Shown here: positions 53,789 to 62,446 of the stretch, piece by piece
Numbering within the stretch: position 1 is the first letter of the stretch
Layout: each line of letters opens with the position of its first letter
Assembly: GCA_024685315.1 (NCBI GenBank)
Contig: JAIKVW010000013.1
Coordinates: 1-64,000 of the forward strand
Direction of reading: 5' to 3'
Length of the DNA: 64,000 bases
Source of the DNA: Lachnospiraceae bacterium
Lineage (GTDB): Bacteria > Bacillota > Clostridia > Lachnospirales > Lachnospiraceae
Notes under the pieces: generated by a model
Databases searched by the model: none
What the model was told of the DNA's origin: nothing
What the model saw: the letters and a program-made list of their open reading frames with translations, nothing else
Position numbers and translations under genes: made by a program

Positions 53789-54577
53789 TTATTTGTCCTT
53801 ATCAATATACGCCCACGGCATGCACTTCCTCTGCAGCAGCCGTACGATGCCCATCAGCAGCAGGCTCAGCACGGAGACCAGCAGGATTACCGCAAACATT
53901 TTATCGTAACTGTAAGCCTTTTTGACGCGTGTCATATAGACGCCGAGGCCCTCAAAGCCCCCGAGCCACTCCGCGATCACCGCGCCGATGATCGAGTATG
54001 ACACCGCGATCTTAAGGCCCGAGAAGAACTGCCCCAGAGCCGCCGGCACCTTGACATGCCAGAAGATCTGCCAGCGAGTTGCCTTCATTGACCTCATAAG
54101 GCGGACCATATCGTCATCCACCGACTGGAAACCTTCCAGGAGGCCGACCGCCAGCGGGAAGAACGACACCAGCACCACCAGCACTACCTTTGGCGCGATC
54201 CCGTATGAAAACCAGAGAATGAGCAGCGGCGCGATCGCCACCGGCGGGATTGTCTGGGTGATCACCAGGATCGGATAGAGCCCCCGGCGGGCCACCGGGA
54301 ACATATCCATGACTGCTGCCGCCGTAAATCCAAGCGCCACGCCTATCACAAGGCCCAGCCCCGCTTCGATCAGCGTCGCCCGGCTGTGCTGCATCAGCAG
54401 CGGAAAGTCCGCGATCAGCGCCTGCACCATCTGGACCGGTGAAGGGAGCATATAGTTCGGTACGATCCCGGACATGCTAACGCACTGCCAGATGACGAGC
54501 GCTGCGCCGATGAAGATCACAGGCGTCAGGACATCCGAAAACTTACTTTTATTTTTGTTATGCTTTTTAGTATCCAT
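53789..54577 (-). CDS. thiX: ABC permease for thiamine precursor (ThiX-like)
   Basis: Permease of 262 residues with about six hydrophobic segments (VIFIGAALVIWQCVSMSG, GLVIGVALGFTAAAVMD, VLLVSVLSLLLMGIVRLL). The EAA-type loop is LMRSMKATRWQIFWHVKVPAALG in part, and EWLGGFEGLGVYM is typical of the SsuC/ThiX family. The start is seven bases after the thiamine-binding gene; a weak ribosome site suggests coupling. Confidence 0.87.
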   Translation of the reverse strand: MDTKKHNKNKSKFSDVLTPVIFIGAALVIWQCVSMSGIVPNYMLPSPVQMVQALIADFPLLMQHSRATLIEAGLGLVIGVALGFTAAAVMDMFPVARRGLYPILVITQTIPPVAIAPLLILWFSYGIAPKVVLVVLVSFFPLAVGLLEGFQSVDDDMVRLMRSMKATRWQIFWHVKVPAALGQFFSGLKIAVSYSIIGAVIAEWLGGFEGLGVYMTRVKKAYSYDKMFAVILLVSVLSLLLMGIVRLLQRKCMPWAYIDKDK

Positions 54578-54584
54578 CTTCTAT

Positions 54585-54911
54585 TCAGGCAATGTTTGCA
54601 AGCCTCGGAGCATCGTTCATATGGTGCTTGGCCGTCTTGCGCTCGATCGTCAGCTTCTCGCCGTCCGGCTTGTATGTGATCTTTACATAGCTCATCACGC
54701 TCGGCGCGCCTGCCTCAACGGCAATATACTGGCACTGCTTGACGATCTCCATCAGTTCCTCATAATCGCCCTCCATTGCGGTCTCGCACGGGCCGACATA
54801 ATACTCCACTCCCGTGCTCCGGATATAATCGATCACCGCGTCCACGATCCTTACGATCTCTTCATCCTCCAGCACGGAAGGCAATACCTGTATTGCTACG
54901 TTTGCATTCAT
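54585..54911 (-). CDS. Thiamine-binding protein (MTH1187/YkoF-like, DUF77)
   Basis: A cytoplasmic ferredoxin-like protein of 108 residues, first gene of the operon. The fold of this family (MTH1187, also seen in YkoF) binds thiamine or its pyrimidine. VAIQVLP at the start and YVGPCETAMEGDYEELMEIV are family hallmarks. AAAGGAG precedes the ATG. Together with the TPP riboswitch it indicates thiamine or HMP uptake for the downstream ABC transporter. Confidence 0.88.
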   Translation of the reverse strand: MNANVAIQVLPSVLEDEEIVRIVDAVIDYIRSTGVEYYVGPCETAMEGDYEELMEIVKQCQYIAVEAGAPSVMSYVKITYKPDGEKLTIERKTAKHHMNDAPRLANIA

Positions 54912-54929
54912 GATATCGGGCTCCTTTCA

Positions 54930-54960
54930 GCAAAAAAGGATGACATACGATATGCCATCC
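54930..54960 (-). terminator. Riboswitch-controlled terminator
   Basis: GGATGGCATA pairs with TATGTCATCC (10 bp, one G-U) around TCG on the minus strand, followed by six T, between the TPP aptamer and the first ribosome site. It is well placed to stop transcription when TPP is bound. Confidence 0.85.
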
Positions 54961-54978
54961 CAAAAAACTCAACAATAT

Positions 54979-55061
54979 GGTCCCTACGTTGGCATTATCC
55001 AAATCAGGTAATAAGGTAACGGCAATACAGCCGACTCTCAGCCTGCTTCAGCAAGCTCCCT
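54979..55061 (-). ncRNA. TPP riboswitch (THI element)
   Basis: On the minus strand the conserved parts are present in order: AGGGAGC, GCTGAGAG (the CUGAGA pyrimidine site), then ACCTGATTTGGATAATGCC and CGTAGGGA closing P1. It lies upstream of the thiamine-binding protein and the ThiXYZ-like genes. A terminator hairpin follows, so TPP should switch transcription off. Confidence 0.95.
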
Positions 55062-55109
55062 TTTTTATAAATATACCGGGATCAAGCGATCCCTTTTCTC
55101 TTAAATCAT

Positions 55110-55137
55110 AGTTTAGCCTGTTCAGTCAAAAAGTCAA
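55110..55137 (-). promoter_or_regulatory. Promoter of the TPP-riboswitch operon
   Basis: TTGACT (55132-55137) and TAAACT (55110-55115) on the minus strand with a 16-bp spacer, about 50 bp upstream of the aptamer. A GGGATC-GCTT-GATCCC hairpin (55078-55093) lies between them. Confidence 0.6.
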
Positions 55138-55199
55138 GCGCTCTTTCACACAGCCAGATACGCCGATAGCTGCCGGAACCGGTTCCGGCTCCTCCGGCA

Positions 55200-55955
55200 T
55201 CACTCCTTCTTAACGGAGCGGGTCGCAATGAACATAGGGATATTCATCTCATGCAGCGGGCCCTCTCCGCATGTGTCCTCATATATGCCGGTCAGAGTCA
55301 GGCCCGCTTTAAGCTGTCCGCCGATCTGCTCTTCCAGCGTATGCGAAAACTGTAATGTAAAATTTCCCGCCATGGCCTCCTCATACAGTTCCGGATCCGA
55401 CAAAGGATCATACGGAAGTGACTGCATGACCCTCCGGGTATCATCGTCCAGGGCAAAATAGTTGGCAGTGGGAAGGCCGCAGAGCAGGATCCCGCCCGGC
55501 TTCAGCACCCGTGCACATTCCTCGAACACCGGATAAACATCCCGGATATACTGATTCGAGACCGGATTAACGATCAAATCAAAGCTGGCGTCGGGGAACG
55601 GAAAACGCTCTGTCATATCTCCTTTAATAATGGTAATGTCATAGCCTTCCCGCTCTGCGACTTCCCGGTCCGCCGCAAGCTGGGCATCAGAAATGTCAAG
55701 CAAAGTACACTTCGCACCGGCAGCCGACAAAACCGCCATCTGCTGGCCTCCGCCTGCCGCAAGTCCAAGCACCGCCAAGTCCCGGACAGACGGTATCCAG
55801 CTCATCGGGACCCGCTTCACCGGCGTAAGCGTAAAGGCGTAATCACCGGCTTTTGCCTGAAGGAAGCGCTCATGATCGACCGGCTTTGTCCAGTTAAGGC
55901 TGTCTTCCGCTGCCCAGTCATTAATAATATTTCCATTTCTTTCTGTGTATTTCAT
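55200..55955 (-). CDS. Class I SAM-dependent methyltransferase
   Basis: A 251-residue methyltransferase (Methyltransf_11 type). The SAM-binding motif I is VLGLAAGGGQQMAVLSA, followed by TLLDISDAQL and the motif SFDLIVNPVSNQYI. The N-terminus (INDWAAEDSLNWTKP) and overall pattern match a clostridial small-molecule methyltransferase family of unknown substrate. GAGAGGG precedes the ATG. It stands alone, upstream of the riboswitch operon on the same strand but 60 bp from its promoter. Confidence 0.82.
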   Translation of the reverse strand: MKYTERNGNIINDWAAEDSLNWTKPVDHERFLQAKAGDYAFTLTPVKRVPMSWIPSVRDLAVLGLAAGGGQQMAVLSAAGAKCTLLDISDAQLAADREVAEREGYDITIIKGDMTERFPFPDASFDLIVNPVSNQYIRDVYPVFEECARVLKPGGILLCGLPTANYFALDDDTRRVMQSLPYDPLSDPELYEEAMAGNFTLQFSHTLEEQIGGQLKAGLTLTGIYEDTCGEGPLHEMNIPMFIATRSVKKE

Positions 55956-56125
55956 CTTAGAATCCCTCTCAAATTATGCGCCAAGAGCTGTGATCGGAAC
56001 AACAATGCCCCGCCTTCAAATCCTTCTTTATACACATAGCGTATCTCAGCGAAATAGTATATACTTTCATTAAGAAAACATCACCGCGCCGGCGGACCGG
56101 ATCTGCGGGATAAAAGGAGGTCATT

Positions 56126-56302
56126 ATGGGATTTAAGGATATGCTCAATAAGGTAAAGAATAATGTCAAGGTCACTAATGAAGAGATCGATCAGGAGGGC
56201 ACCAGCATCGATGTCGCCGCTATCTTCGGCGCCGCAAAAACCCTCAAGAATGTCTACGACGCAAAAAAGGGAGAGAAAAAGGACGAATCTTCCGATAAGT
56301 AG
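56126..56302 (+). CDS. 58-residue charged protein of unknown function
   Basis: This short frame has AAAGGAGGTCATT as a near-ideal ribosome site and its own terminator, so it is very likely real. The product starts MGFKDMLNKVKNNVK, is Lys/Glu/Asp-rich, has a central segment DVAAIFGAAKTLKNVY and ends in a charged tail (KKGEKKDESSDK). It has no signal peptide or membrane segment. I recognise no family. Confidence 0.75.
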   Translation: MGFKDMLNKVKNNVKVTNEEIDQEGTSIDVAAIFGAAKTLKNVYDAKKGEKKDESSDK

Positions 56303-56327
56303 ACAGCATCAGAATAGCGAAGTATCT

Positions 56328-56360
56328 GCCCGGCTTTTCGAAGGCCGGGCTTTTGTTTTC
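56328..56360 (+). terminator. Terminator after the 58-residue gene
   Basis: GCCCGGC pairs with GCCGGGC around TTTTCGAAG and is followed by TTTTGTTTT. Confidence 0.9.
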
Positions 56361-56474
56361 CCCCTTTTCCCACGCTATCCCCGCCTCATTTGGGCCCTGA
56401 TTTGCTTTTGTTTCCCACCCGTTATATAATAAAGAGGAACTATCGAAATCCAATCTCCACGAGGACTTACGGAA

Positions 56475-58322
56475 ATGAAAAAAACTTATATGTCCGCAGC
56501 CATGGCGCTTACGCTCTGCGCCTCAATGATGCTTGGCGCCTGCAGCGCTTCGGGTTCAAGCGCGGCTCCCTCTGCAAGCGGGACTGAGACCGGCGCTGAG
56601 ACCGAGACTGCGTCCGAGACCGCCAGCCCGACTATCGTTATCCCGGAGCAGGAACTCTCCGAAGAAGACGAGAGATTTGACGAGTTCTGCCTCGAAGAAT
56701 TCAAGGAGAGCGTCTCCACCGACACGCTTACGCTGCATTTTGACGTAGCCCACCCTGAAAATTTCGGGATCAGCAGGACCGCCGCCACCTTAGGCGACGT
56801 ATACACCGAGTACAATCCTGAGTGGCAGGAGTCTCTTAATGAGCTTCGCGAGACGCTGGACGGTTTTGATTATGAAAAGCTTTCAGAAGACCGCCAGCTC
56901 ACCTGGGACATTCTCAGCGCCTATGCTGATATAGAGCTTTCTCTCGATGCGGAGAAGCTTTATTACTATGACGAGCCCCTTCAGACCTCGTCCGGCCTCC
57001 ACAGCATTCTTCCGATACTTATGACTGAGTACACATTCTACTCCGAAGAAGATGTTGAGGATTACCTCGCGCTTCTGGAAGATTTCCCGAGGTATTTCGG
57101 CGAGATCCTCACCTTCGAGCAGAAGAAATCCGAAGCCGGCCTTTTTATGTCTGACAGCTGTCTTGACGAAGTGATCTCGGCCTGCGAAGATTTCATCTCC
57201 GACCCCGAGAATAACGTTCTCCTACTGGATTTCCCCGATCATATCGCAGAGCTTTCCGATCTTTCTGAAGACAAGGTCCAGGATTACACCGACCGCAACA
57301 CCGCAGCCGTTAAAGAGAGCGTGATCCCTGCTTACGAAACTCTGATAGAAGGACTTAAGGCGCTCCGCGGCACCGGGACGAATGAGGGCGGCCTTTCGGG
57401 ATTCAAGGACGGGCGCACTTATTATTCATACCTGATCCGGAGCAATGTGGGTACCGACCTCACTGCTTCTGAGATAAGGACCATGCTGGCAGACGCCATC
57501 GACGATGACCTCAGCGAATTCCGCGAGCTTATGACCAGCAATAAGGACCTGATGAATTCCCTCAGTTCTGAGCCTTCCGTAGGCACGGACGATCCCGTCG
57601 AGATGCTGAAAATGCTTCAGGAAGCGCTGAAGAGCGATTTCCCGGAAGCAGTTACCGACGAGTTCACTGTGAATTACGTTCCTGAGGCGCTCGAAGAGAG
57701 CCTGAACCCGGCATTCTACATCGTTCCACCGGTAGACATTGACGTCAACACCATTTATCTGAACAACGGGCAGCTTGGCGGCGGTGCCGACCTCTTCGAC
57801 ACCCTTGCACACGAAGGATATCCCGGACACCTCTACCAGATGACTTTTTTTAAGTCCACCGACCCCAATCCCGTGCGCCTGGTGATGAACTTTACAGGCT
57901 ACGAAGAGGGCTGGGCGACCTATGTAGAGAACTATTCCTACACCTTCGCAGGGCTGGATAAGGATGTCGCAAGGGCATATGTGCTAAACCAGCGTATCGT
58001 GCTGAATGTTTACGGCGTCCTGGATGTGCTGATCAACTACTTCGGCTATACTCTGGAAGATACCCAGACCTTCCTGGGCTACTTCGGCTGGGGCGATGAC
58101 GAGACCTCCAAAGCCGTCTTCCTCCAGATCGTTGGAAACCCCTGCTCCTATCTCCCCTACTGTGTAGGCTCGCTGCAGTTCCAGGAGTTCTACGATGACG
58201 CAGAGCAGATCGCCGGAGATTCTTTTGATCCGGTAGAATACCACAAGACCGTGCTTGAGATCGGCCCCTGCTACTTCAGCGTGCTGGAAGACCGGCTTGA
58301 GCAGGCGGGGTATTTAAGGTAA
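56475..58322 (+). CDS. DUF885 metallopeptidase-like lipoprotein
   Basis: Exported lipoprotein of 615 residues: lipobox MLGAC gives Cys23, then a Ser/Thr/Glu-rich linker to about 58. The rest is the mostly helical DUF885 domain with its metal motif HEGYPGH (446-452) and the downstream Glu in GYEEGWATYVE, which match a zinc carboxypeptidase-like active site. The likely role is hydrolysis of peptides outside the membrane. GAGGACTT precedes the ATG. A single gene with a terminator 170 bp downstream. Confidence 0.88.
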   Translation: MKKTYMSAAMALTLCASMMLGACSASGSSAAPSASGTETGAETETASETASPTIVIPEQELSEEDERFDEFCLEEFKESVSTDTLTLHFDVAHPENFGISRTAATLGDVYTEYNPEWQESLNELRETLDGFDYEKLSEDRQLTWDILSAYADIELSLDAEKLYYYDEPLQTSSGLHSILPILMTEYTFYSEEDVEDYLALLEDFPRYFGEILTFEQKKSEAGLFMSDSCLDEVISACEDFISDPENNVLLLDFPDHIAELSDLSEDKVQDYTDRNTAAVKESVIPAYETLIEGLKALRGTGTNEGGLSGFKDGRTYYSYLIRSNVGTDLTASEIRTMLADAIDDDLSEFRELMTSNKDLMNSLSSEPSVGTDDPVEMLKMLQEALKSDFPEAVTDEFTVNYVPEALEESLNPAFYIVPPVDIDVNTIYLNNGQLGGGADLFDTLAHEGYPGHLYQMTFFKSTDPNPVRLVMNFTGYEEGWATYVENYSYTFAGLDKDVARAYVLNQRIVLNVYGVLDVLINYFGYTLEDTQTFLGYFGWGDDETSKAVFLQIVGNPCSYLPYCVGSLQFQEFYDDAEQIAGDSFDPVEYHKTVLEIGPCYFSVLEDRLEQAGYLR

Positions 58323-58492
58323 ACGATTTTCATATCGCAAAGCCGCAGACGGGCTTGTGAGAATCAGATTGTGGCTGCCTTTCAGGCCATTGCCTTGATC
58401 CGGCACTACTATTTTGGGGAAGGGTAGGCCTTAAACGAGACTCTTTTTTGCTGACATACCCCTACGGATGTCAGAAGATAATTAATAGTTAT

Positions 58493-58538
58493 CCGGCATC
58501 TCCACCTGCATAAGGAAGGCGGAGATGCCGGGTTTTTA
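58493..58538 (+). terminator. Terminator after the DUF885 gene
   Basis: A perfect 11-bp stem CCGGCATCTCC with GGAGATGCCGG, followed by GTTTTT. A further hairpin CTGACAT/ATGTCAG lies just upstream at 58451-58474. Confidence 0.88.
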
Positions 58539-58644
58539 TGAAGGTTTGCGCAGGCACCTAAAGGAGATGTCACGCAAGCCTTTCTGCGTATAATGGTAAA
58601 TCGGCACTTATTTTTGACACCGGTGCCAGATATTCAAAGACACC

Positions 58645-58674
58645 GGCCCGGCATCCCTTGGGGGATGCCGGGCC
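58645..58674. repeat. Perfect 13-bp hairpin in a gene-free gap
   Basis: GGCCCGGCATCCC pairs with GGGATGCCGGGCC around TTGG. No T run follows on either strand, so it does not look like a terminator. The core GGCATC also occurs in the terminator at 58493. Confidence 0.6.
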
Positions 58675-58740
58675 GAAAAGATGAAGCCTTTGGCTCCGCA
58701 TTTAAAATAACGCTGGTGCCGCATTTAAAGCTCAAATTAA

Positions 58741-58802
58741 TCCGGCATACCCGCTGGCGGCTTTCCCTAATATGATCCGGCAGCCCCGCTGGCGGCTTTC
58801 CC
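58741..58802 (+). repeat. Two 27-bp direct repeats with a 35-bp period
   Basis: TCCGGCA(TA/GC)CCCGCTGGCGGCTTTCCC occurs at 58741-58767 and 58776-58802 with two differences (written here as the two variants of one short unit). CATTTAAA also recurs at 58699 and 58722. The gap 58323-58828 has no gene; apart from these repeats and the hairpins I see nothing in it. Confidence 0.65.
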
Positions 58803-58828
58803 CAAGAGAAGCTTTGCGCCGGTCTTCG

Positions 58829-59695
58829 CTAATCTTCTTTCATCTCTGCGAGATATTTATATATATCTCTTTTCGCCACTCCGCGGTCGGCTGCTGCCAT
58901 CTTCATGGCATCCTTCCGGGAGTATCCCTGATCTTCGTAGCGCTTCACGTGATCCTCTATGGAGACCTCGTTCCACTGCTCCCTCTCCGCGGCGACAAGG
59001 CTCTCCGGGTCCGCGCCCTCTATTACGATCACGAACTCGCCACGGGGCTCATTTTCGGTGAAGTACCTTAAGGCCTCACCGAGAGTCCCCCTGAAAACCG
59101 CCTCGTGCTTCTTGGTGAGCTCCTTGCAGACCGCTGCCCTGCGGTCCTCCCCGGCCGCCTCTATGAGAAGCTCCAGGGTCTTAAGGAGCCTGTGCGGGGC
59201 TTCATAAAAGACCGTGGTCCTGGTCTCGGCTGTGAGCCGCGCGAGGACCGTTTCGCGCTCTTTTTTGTCAACCGGCAGGAATCCTTCAAAACAGAATCTC
59301 CTCGTGGACAGCCCGGAAATAGTAAGCGCGGTGACCGCTGCGGTCGCTCCTGGAAGAGATGTGACCTCGATCCCGGCCTTTATGCACGCCGCAACAAGCT
59401 CTTCCCCGGGATCCGATATCCCCGGCGTCCCCGCGTCGGTTATTACCGCCACGCTCTTGCCCCCAAGGATCTGCTTCACGAGGTACTCGGCCTTCTCGTA
59501 TTTATTGTGCTCGTGGTAGCTCGTCATCGGCACGTGGATGTCGAAATGGTTCAGTATCTTGATACTGTTCCTCGTATCCTCCGCGGCGATCAGGTCCACG
59601 GCGCCAAGCGTCTCTACCGCCCGGAAGCTCATATCGCCGAGGTTCCCGATCGGGGTCGGGCAGAGGTATAATTTCCCGGTCTTTTCAGTATCCAT
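58829..59695 (-). CDS. rsmI: 16S rRNA 2'-O-ribose C1402 methyltransferase
   Basis: Methylates the ribose of C1402 in 16S rRNA. The 288 residues show LYLCPTPIGNLGDMSFRA (start of the tetrapyrrole-methylase fold), IAAEDTRNS, TDAGTPGISDPGE, SGLSTRRFCFEGFLP and YEAPHRLLKTL. The C-terminal tail is a small helical domain ending near a Lys-rich segment. Its start overlaps the upstream trmN6-like gene by 11 bases, so the two are cotranslated. Confidence 0.95.
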   Translation of the reverse strand: MDTEKTGKLYLCPTPIGNLGDMSFRAVETLGAVDLIAAEDTRNSIKILNHFDIHVPMTSYHEHNKYEKAEYLVKQILGGKSVAVITDAGTPGISDPGEELVAACIKAGIEVTSLPGATAAVTALTISGLSTRRFCFEGFLPVDKKERETVLARLTAETRTTVFYEAPHRLLKTLELLIEAAGEDRRAAVCKELTKKHEAVFRGTLGEALRYFTENEPRGEFVIVIEGADPESLVAAEREQWNEVSIEDHVKRYEDQGYSRKDAMKMAAADRGVAKRDIYKYLAEMKED

Positions 59696-60434
59696 AGATG
59701 TCGTAAATCTCCTGTGTGTATTTTCCCGGCGCCTCGTAAATGATCAGCGGCTTCTCCATTTTCAGATACCTTCCGCCGCCCTTGACCGCCTCGATCAATA
59801 CCATCGAGGCCTCCCGGTCCGCGTATGAATGCACCATTTTCATGCGCTTCGGCTCCAGCCCGAACTCTGTCAGGGTCTCTATTATCTCGACCAGCCTGAA
59901 AGGCCGGTGCACCAGGTAAAAGCGTCCGGTATTCTTGAGGAGCCACGAAGCCTGCTTCGCCAGGTCCCGGAAAGTTAAGAGGACCTCGTGCCTTGCAATC
60001 GCCTTGGGGAGCTCCGGGTTCTTAAGCCCGTGCAGGTCGCTCATGTAGGGCGGGTTCGAGGTCACCACCTCAAAGCTCTGCGCGGGAAATATTTTCTCAA
60101 GCTCTTTAATGTCGGCGGTCAGGATGCTGATCCTGTCTGAGAGCCCGTTCCCCTCGACGCTCCTCCGTGCCATGTCCGCGCTGTCCTCCTGGATCTCCAC
60201 CCCGGTCAGGTGCGCGGCCTCGGTCTTCGCCGCCATCAGTATGGGAATTATCCCGGTGCCGGTCCCAAGGTCGATCGCATTCTCCCCCCGGGAAGCCTTC
60301 GCAAAACCTGACAGAAGAACGGCATCCATACCAAAACAGAACCGCCTGGGGTCCTGAATGATACTGTAGCCGTTCCTCTCAAGATCATCTATTCTCTCGC
60401 CCTCTTTAAGAAGGCTCATGTCAAATCCTTCCAT
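59685..60434 (-). CDS. tRNA1(Val) adenine37-N6-methyltransferase-like (TrmN6/YabB)
   Basis: SAM-dependent methyltransferase of 249 residues. Motif I AIDLGTGTGIIPIL and the catalytic NPPYM mark an N6-adenine methyltransferase; the N-terminal GYSIIQDPRRFCFGMDAVLLSGFA in part is the YabB/TrmN6 hallmark. TAGGAG precedes the ATG at 60434; a second ATG five codons later is also possible. It lies between ricT and rsmI, a conserved order in Firmicutes. The tRNA target is inferred from the family. Confidence 0.9.
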   Translation of the reverse strand: MEGFDMSLLKEGERIDDLERNGYSIIQDPRRFCFGMDAVLLSGFAKASRGENAIDLGTGTGIIPILMAAKTEAAHLTGVEIQEDSADMARRSVEGNGLSDRISILTADIKELEKIFPAQSFEVVTSNPPYMSDLHGLKNPELPKAIARHEVLLTFRDLAKQASWLLKNTGRFYLVHRPFRLVEIIETLTEFGLEPKRMKMVHSYADREASMVLIEAVKGGGRYLKMEKPLIIYEAPGKYTQEIYDIYGY

Positions 60435-60442
60435 CCATACTC

Positions 60443-61399
60443 CTACAGATCGGAATTATCATCGCTCATGGTAAGTTTCTCGAGCTCCAGAAGCTCTTTC
60501 TCGCTTACTTCCTCTTCGCTGTCCATGGAAGCATACCCGTGGCTGTCATGCCCTTTGCCGCCGTTCTTATGGTCTTTTCGGCCGCGCGGCCTGAACTTAA
60601 GCGTGGAGGCAGCATACTCGCGGAGCTCCTTCTCGTCGCCTTCCAGAGTCACCAGGACTTTCACCCTCTGCCTCAGGACGCTGAGGGAGCTGACTTCGCC
60701 GACAAGCCCGTCCTCTGTCTCGACCGTGTCGCCGACCCTCGGAAGCTTGCTGTTCAGGTCCTCGTAGGTCTCCTCCTCATTCTTCAGGCAGCACATGAGG
60801 CGCCCGCAGACCCCGCTGATCTTTGCCGGGTTGAGGGAAAGGTTCTGCTCCTTCGCCATCTTGATCGACACCGGTATGAACCCGGAAATGTAGCTGCTGC
60901 AGCAGAGCGGCCGTCCGCAGATCCCGATCCCGCCGAGTATCTTGGTCTCGTCGCGGACTCCGACCTGCCGGAGCTCTATCCTCGTGTGGAAAGCGGAAGC
61001 CAGGTCCTTGACCAGCTCTCTGAAGTCCACCCTTCCGTCCGCGGTAAAATAGAACAGCAGCTTATTATTGTCAAAGGTATACTCCGCCGCGATCAGCTTC
61101 ATCGGGAGCTGGTGCTTCTGGATCTTTTCCAGGCACACCTTGTAGGCGTCCTTCTCCTTCTCCTTGTTTACGCGCTCGCGCTCGTCGTCCTCCTCCGTGG
61201 CAATACGGATCGCGGCCTTAAGCGGCTGGGTCACCTTGCTGTCCGGCACCTCCGTCGGCGGAAGGATCACGAAGCCGTACTCTATTCCCCTCGCGGTCTC
61301 AACGATAACGTTCTGGTGAAGTTTAATGTCCAGTCCCGCCGGGTCGAAATAATATACCTTACCGGCCGACCGGAACCTGACTCCGATAACTGTTGCCAT
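60443..61399 (-). CDS. ricT: RicT/YaaT, PSP1-domain protein
   Basis: Component of the RicAFT (YaaT-YlbF-YmcA) complex, which in Bacillus speeds RNA maturation by RNase Y and carries Fe-S clusters. The 318 residues have the PSP1 domain at about 60-180 and the cysteine motifs GGIGICGRPLCC and GVCGRLMCC that bind the clusters. The C-terminal extension is charged (RPRGRKDHKNGG and an acidic end). It follows holB by six bases, the same order as in Bacillus. Confidence 0.93.
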   Translation of the reverse strand: MATVIGVRFRSAGKVYYFDPAGLDIKLHQNVIVETARGIEYGFVILPPTEVPDSKVTQPLKAAIRIATEEDDERERVNKEKEKDAYKVCLEKIQKHQLPMKLIAAEYTFDNNKLLFYFTADGRVDFRELVKDLASAFHTRIELRQVGVRDETKILGGIGICGRPLCCSSYISGFIPVSIKMAKEQNLSLNPAKISGVCGRLMCCLKNEEETYEDLNSKLPRVGDTVETEDGLVGEVSSLSVLRQRVKVLVTLEGDEKELREYAASTLKFRPRGRKDHKNGGKGHDSHGYASMDSEEEVSEKELLELEKLTMSDDNSDL

Positions 61400-61405
61400 A
61401 TATTT

Positions 61406-62395
61406 CTAGTTCTCCTTTACGGTCAGCAGAAGCATTTCCATCGTAATATCGAAATTAACATTCGCGGCAAGCCTTATCCTGGCCTTGTCGATAGCCTTGA
61501 TGATCTCGTTAAGGCCCTCGTAGGACGAGATGTTCGCCTTCTTCTGCAGAGAATAATATTCGTTCCTGAAAATGATCCGGTTCACGTCGCTGGAGGCCTT
61601 GAGCACGAGCACGTCCCTGTACCACAGAGCCATCAGGTCAAAAATATCGCTCATCCTGTCCTTGTACTGGACAAGCTCGCTGATGACCTCGATCAGCTCG
61701 TACTCCTCCATGCCGTCGATCCTCTTCAGCATGTTTATAACGTAATCCTGCATATCCCGGAAATCCGGCTGTGTCGCCATGGCCTTTGCCTTGCCGATAT
61801 TCCCCTGTGAATATGCCGCGCAGATCCTCGCCTGATCCTCCGGGGTGCCGCAGTTCTGCATGAGGTACCTGACGACCGTGTCCTGGCCGATCGCCCGAAG
61901 GTTCAGGGTAACGCACCTGGAAAGGATAGTCGGAAGCAGAGGCTCGGTGCTGTTCGCCAGCAGGAGTATCACCGCGTAGGCCGGCGGCTCCTCAAGCGTC
62001 TTCAGCATCGCGTTCTGGGCTTCCGCCGTGAGCTTCTCAGCCTCATCGATGATATAGACCTTGCGTCCCCCGTAGTAGGGTTTCTCGGCCACGTCATTCA
62101 CCAGCTGGGCGCGGACCTCGTCAACGCCTATTGAAGCAGGCTTTTCGTGAATGATCCGCCTGACGTCGGGGTGGTTCCCGCTCTCAAACCTCATGCAGGA
62201 CCTGCACATCCCGCAGGAGTCGCCGTACCCGGCCTCGCACACCAGCGCCTTGGCAAAGGCAGAGGCCAGCGTGTTCTTGCCGCAGCCGTCCTCGCCGCAG
62301 AAAATATACGCGTTTGAGACCTTTTTGCTTATAAGGGCATTCCTAAGGCTTTCCTTAATCTGTTCATGCCCTGTAACTTCTGAAAATCCGGCCAT
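61406..62395 (-). CDS. holB: DNA polymerase III delta-prime subunit
   Basis: Clamp-loader subunit of 329 residues. It has a P-loop (CGEDGCGKNTLA), a zinc module (CEAGYGDSCGMCRSC), IIDEAEKLTAEAQNAMLKTLEEPP and the SRC motif. I choose the ATG at 62395, since the AGGAGG site directly abuts the ATG at 62404 but lies eight bases before 62395. It works with delta and tau to load the beta clamp. The C-terminal region is helical, as in the family. Confidence 0.92.
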   Translation of the reverse strand: MAGFSEVTGHEQIKESLRNALISKKVSNAYIFCGEDGCGKNTLASAFAKALVCEAGYGDSCGMCRSCMRFESGNHPDVRRIIHEKPASIGVDEVRAQLVNDVAEKPYYGGRKVYIIDEAEKLTAEAQNAMLKTLEEPPAYAVILLLANSTEPLLPTILSRCVTLNLRAIGQDTVVRYLMQNCGTPEDQARICAAYSQGNIGKAKAMATQPDFRDMQDYVINMLKRIDGMEEYELIEVISELVQYKDRMSDIFDLMALWYRDVLVLKASSDVNRIIFRNEYYSLQKKANISSYEGLNEIIKAIDKARIRLAANVNFDITMEMLLLTVKEN

Positions 62396-62446
62396 AGGAT
62401 GCATCCTCCTTTCGCAGGTCTAAAGATTACCTTTTATTATAACATA

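Noticed and set aside
60539..61810. 423-codon open frame on the plus strand
   Set aside because: It lies opposite ricT and holB, whose motifs are clear, and shows no protein-like features.
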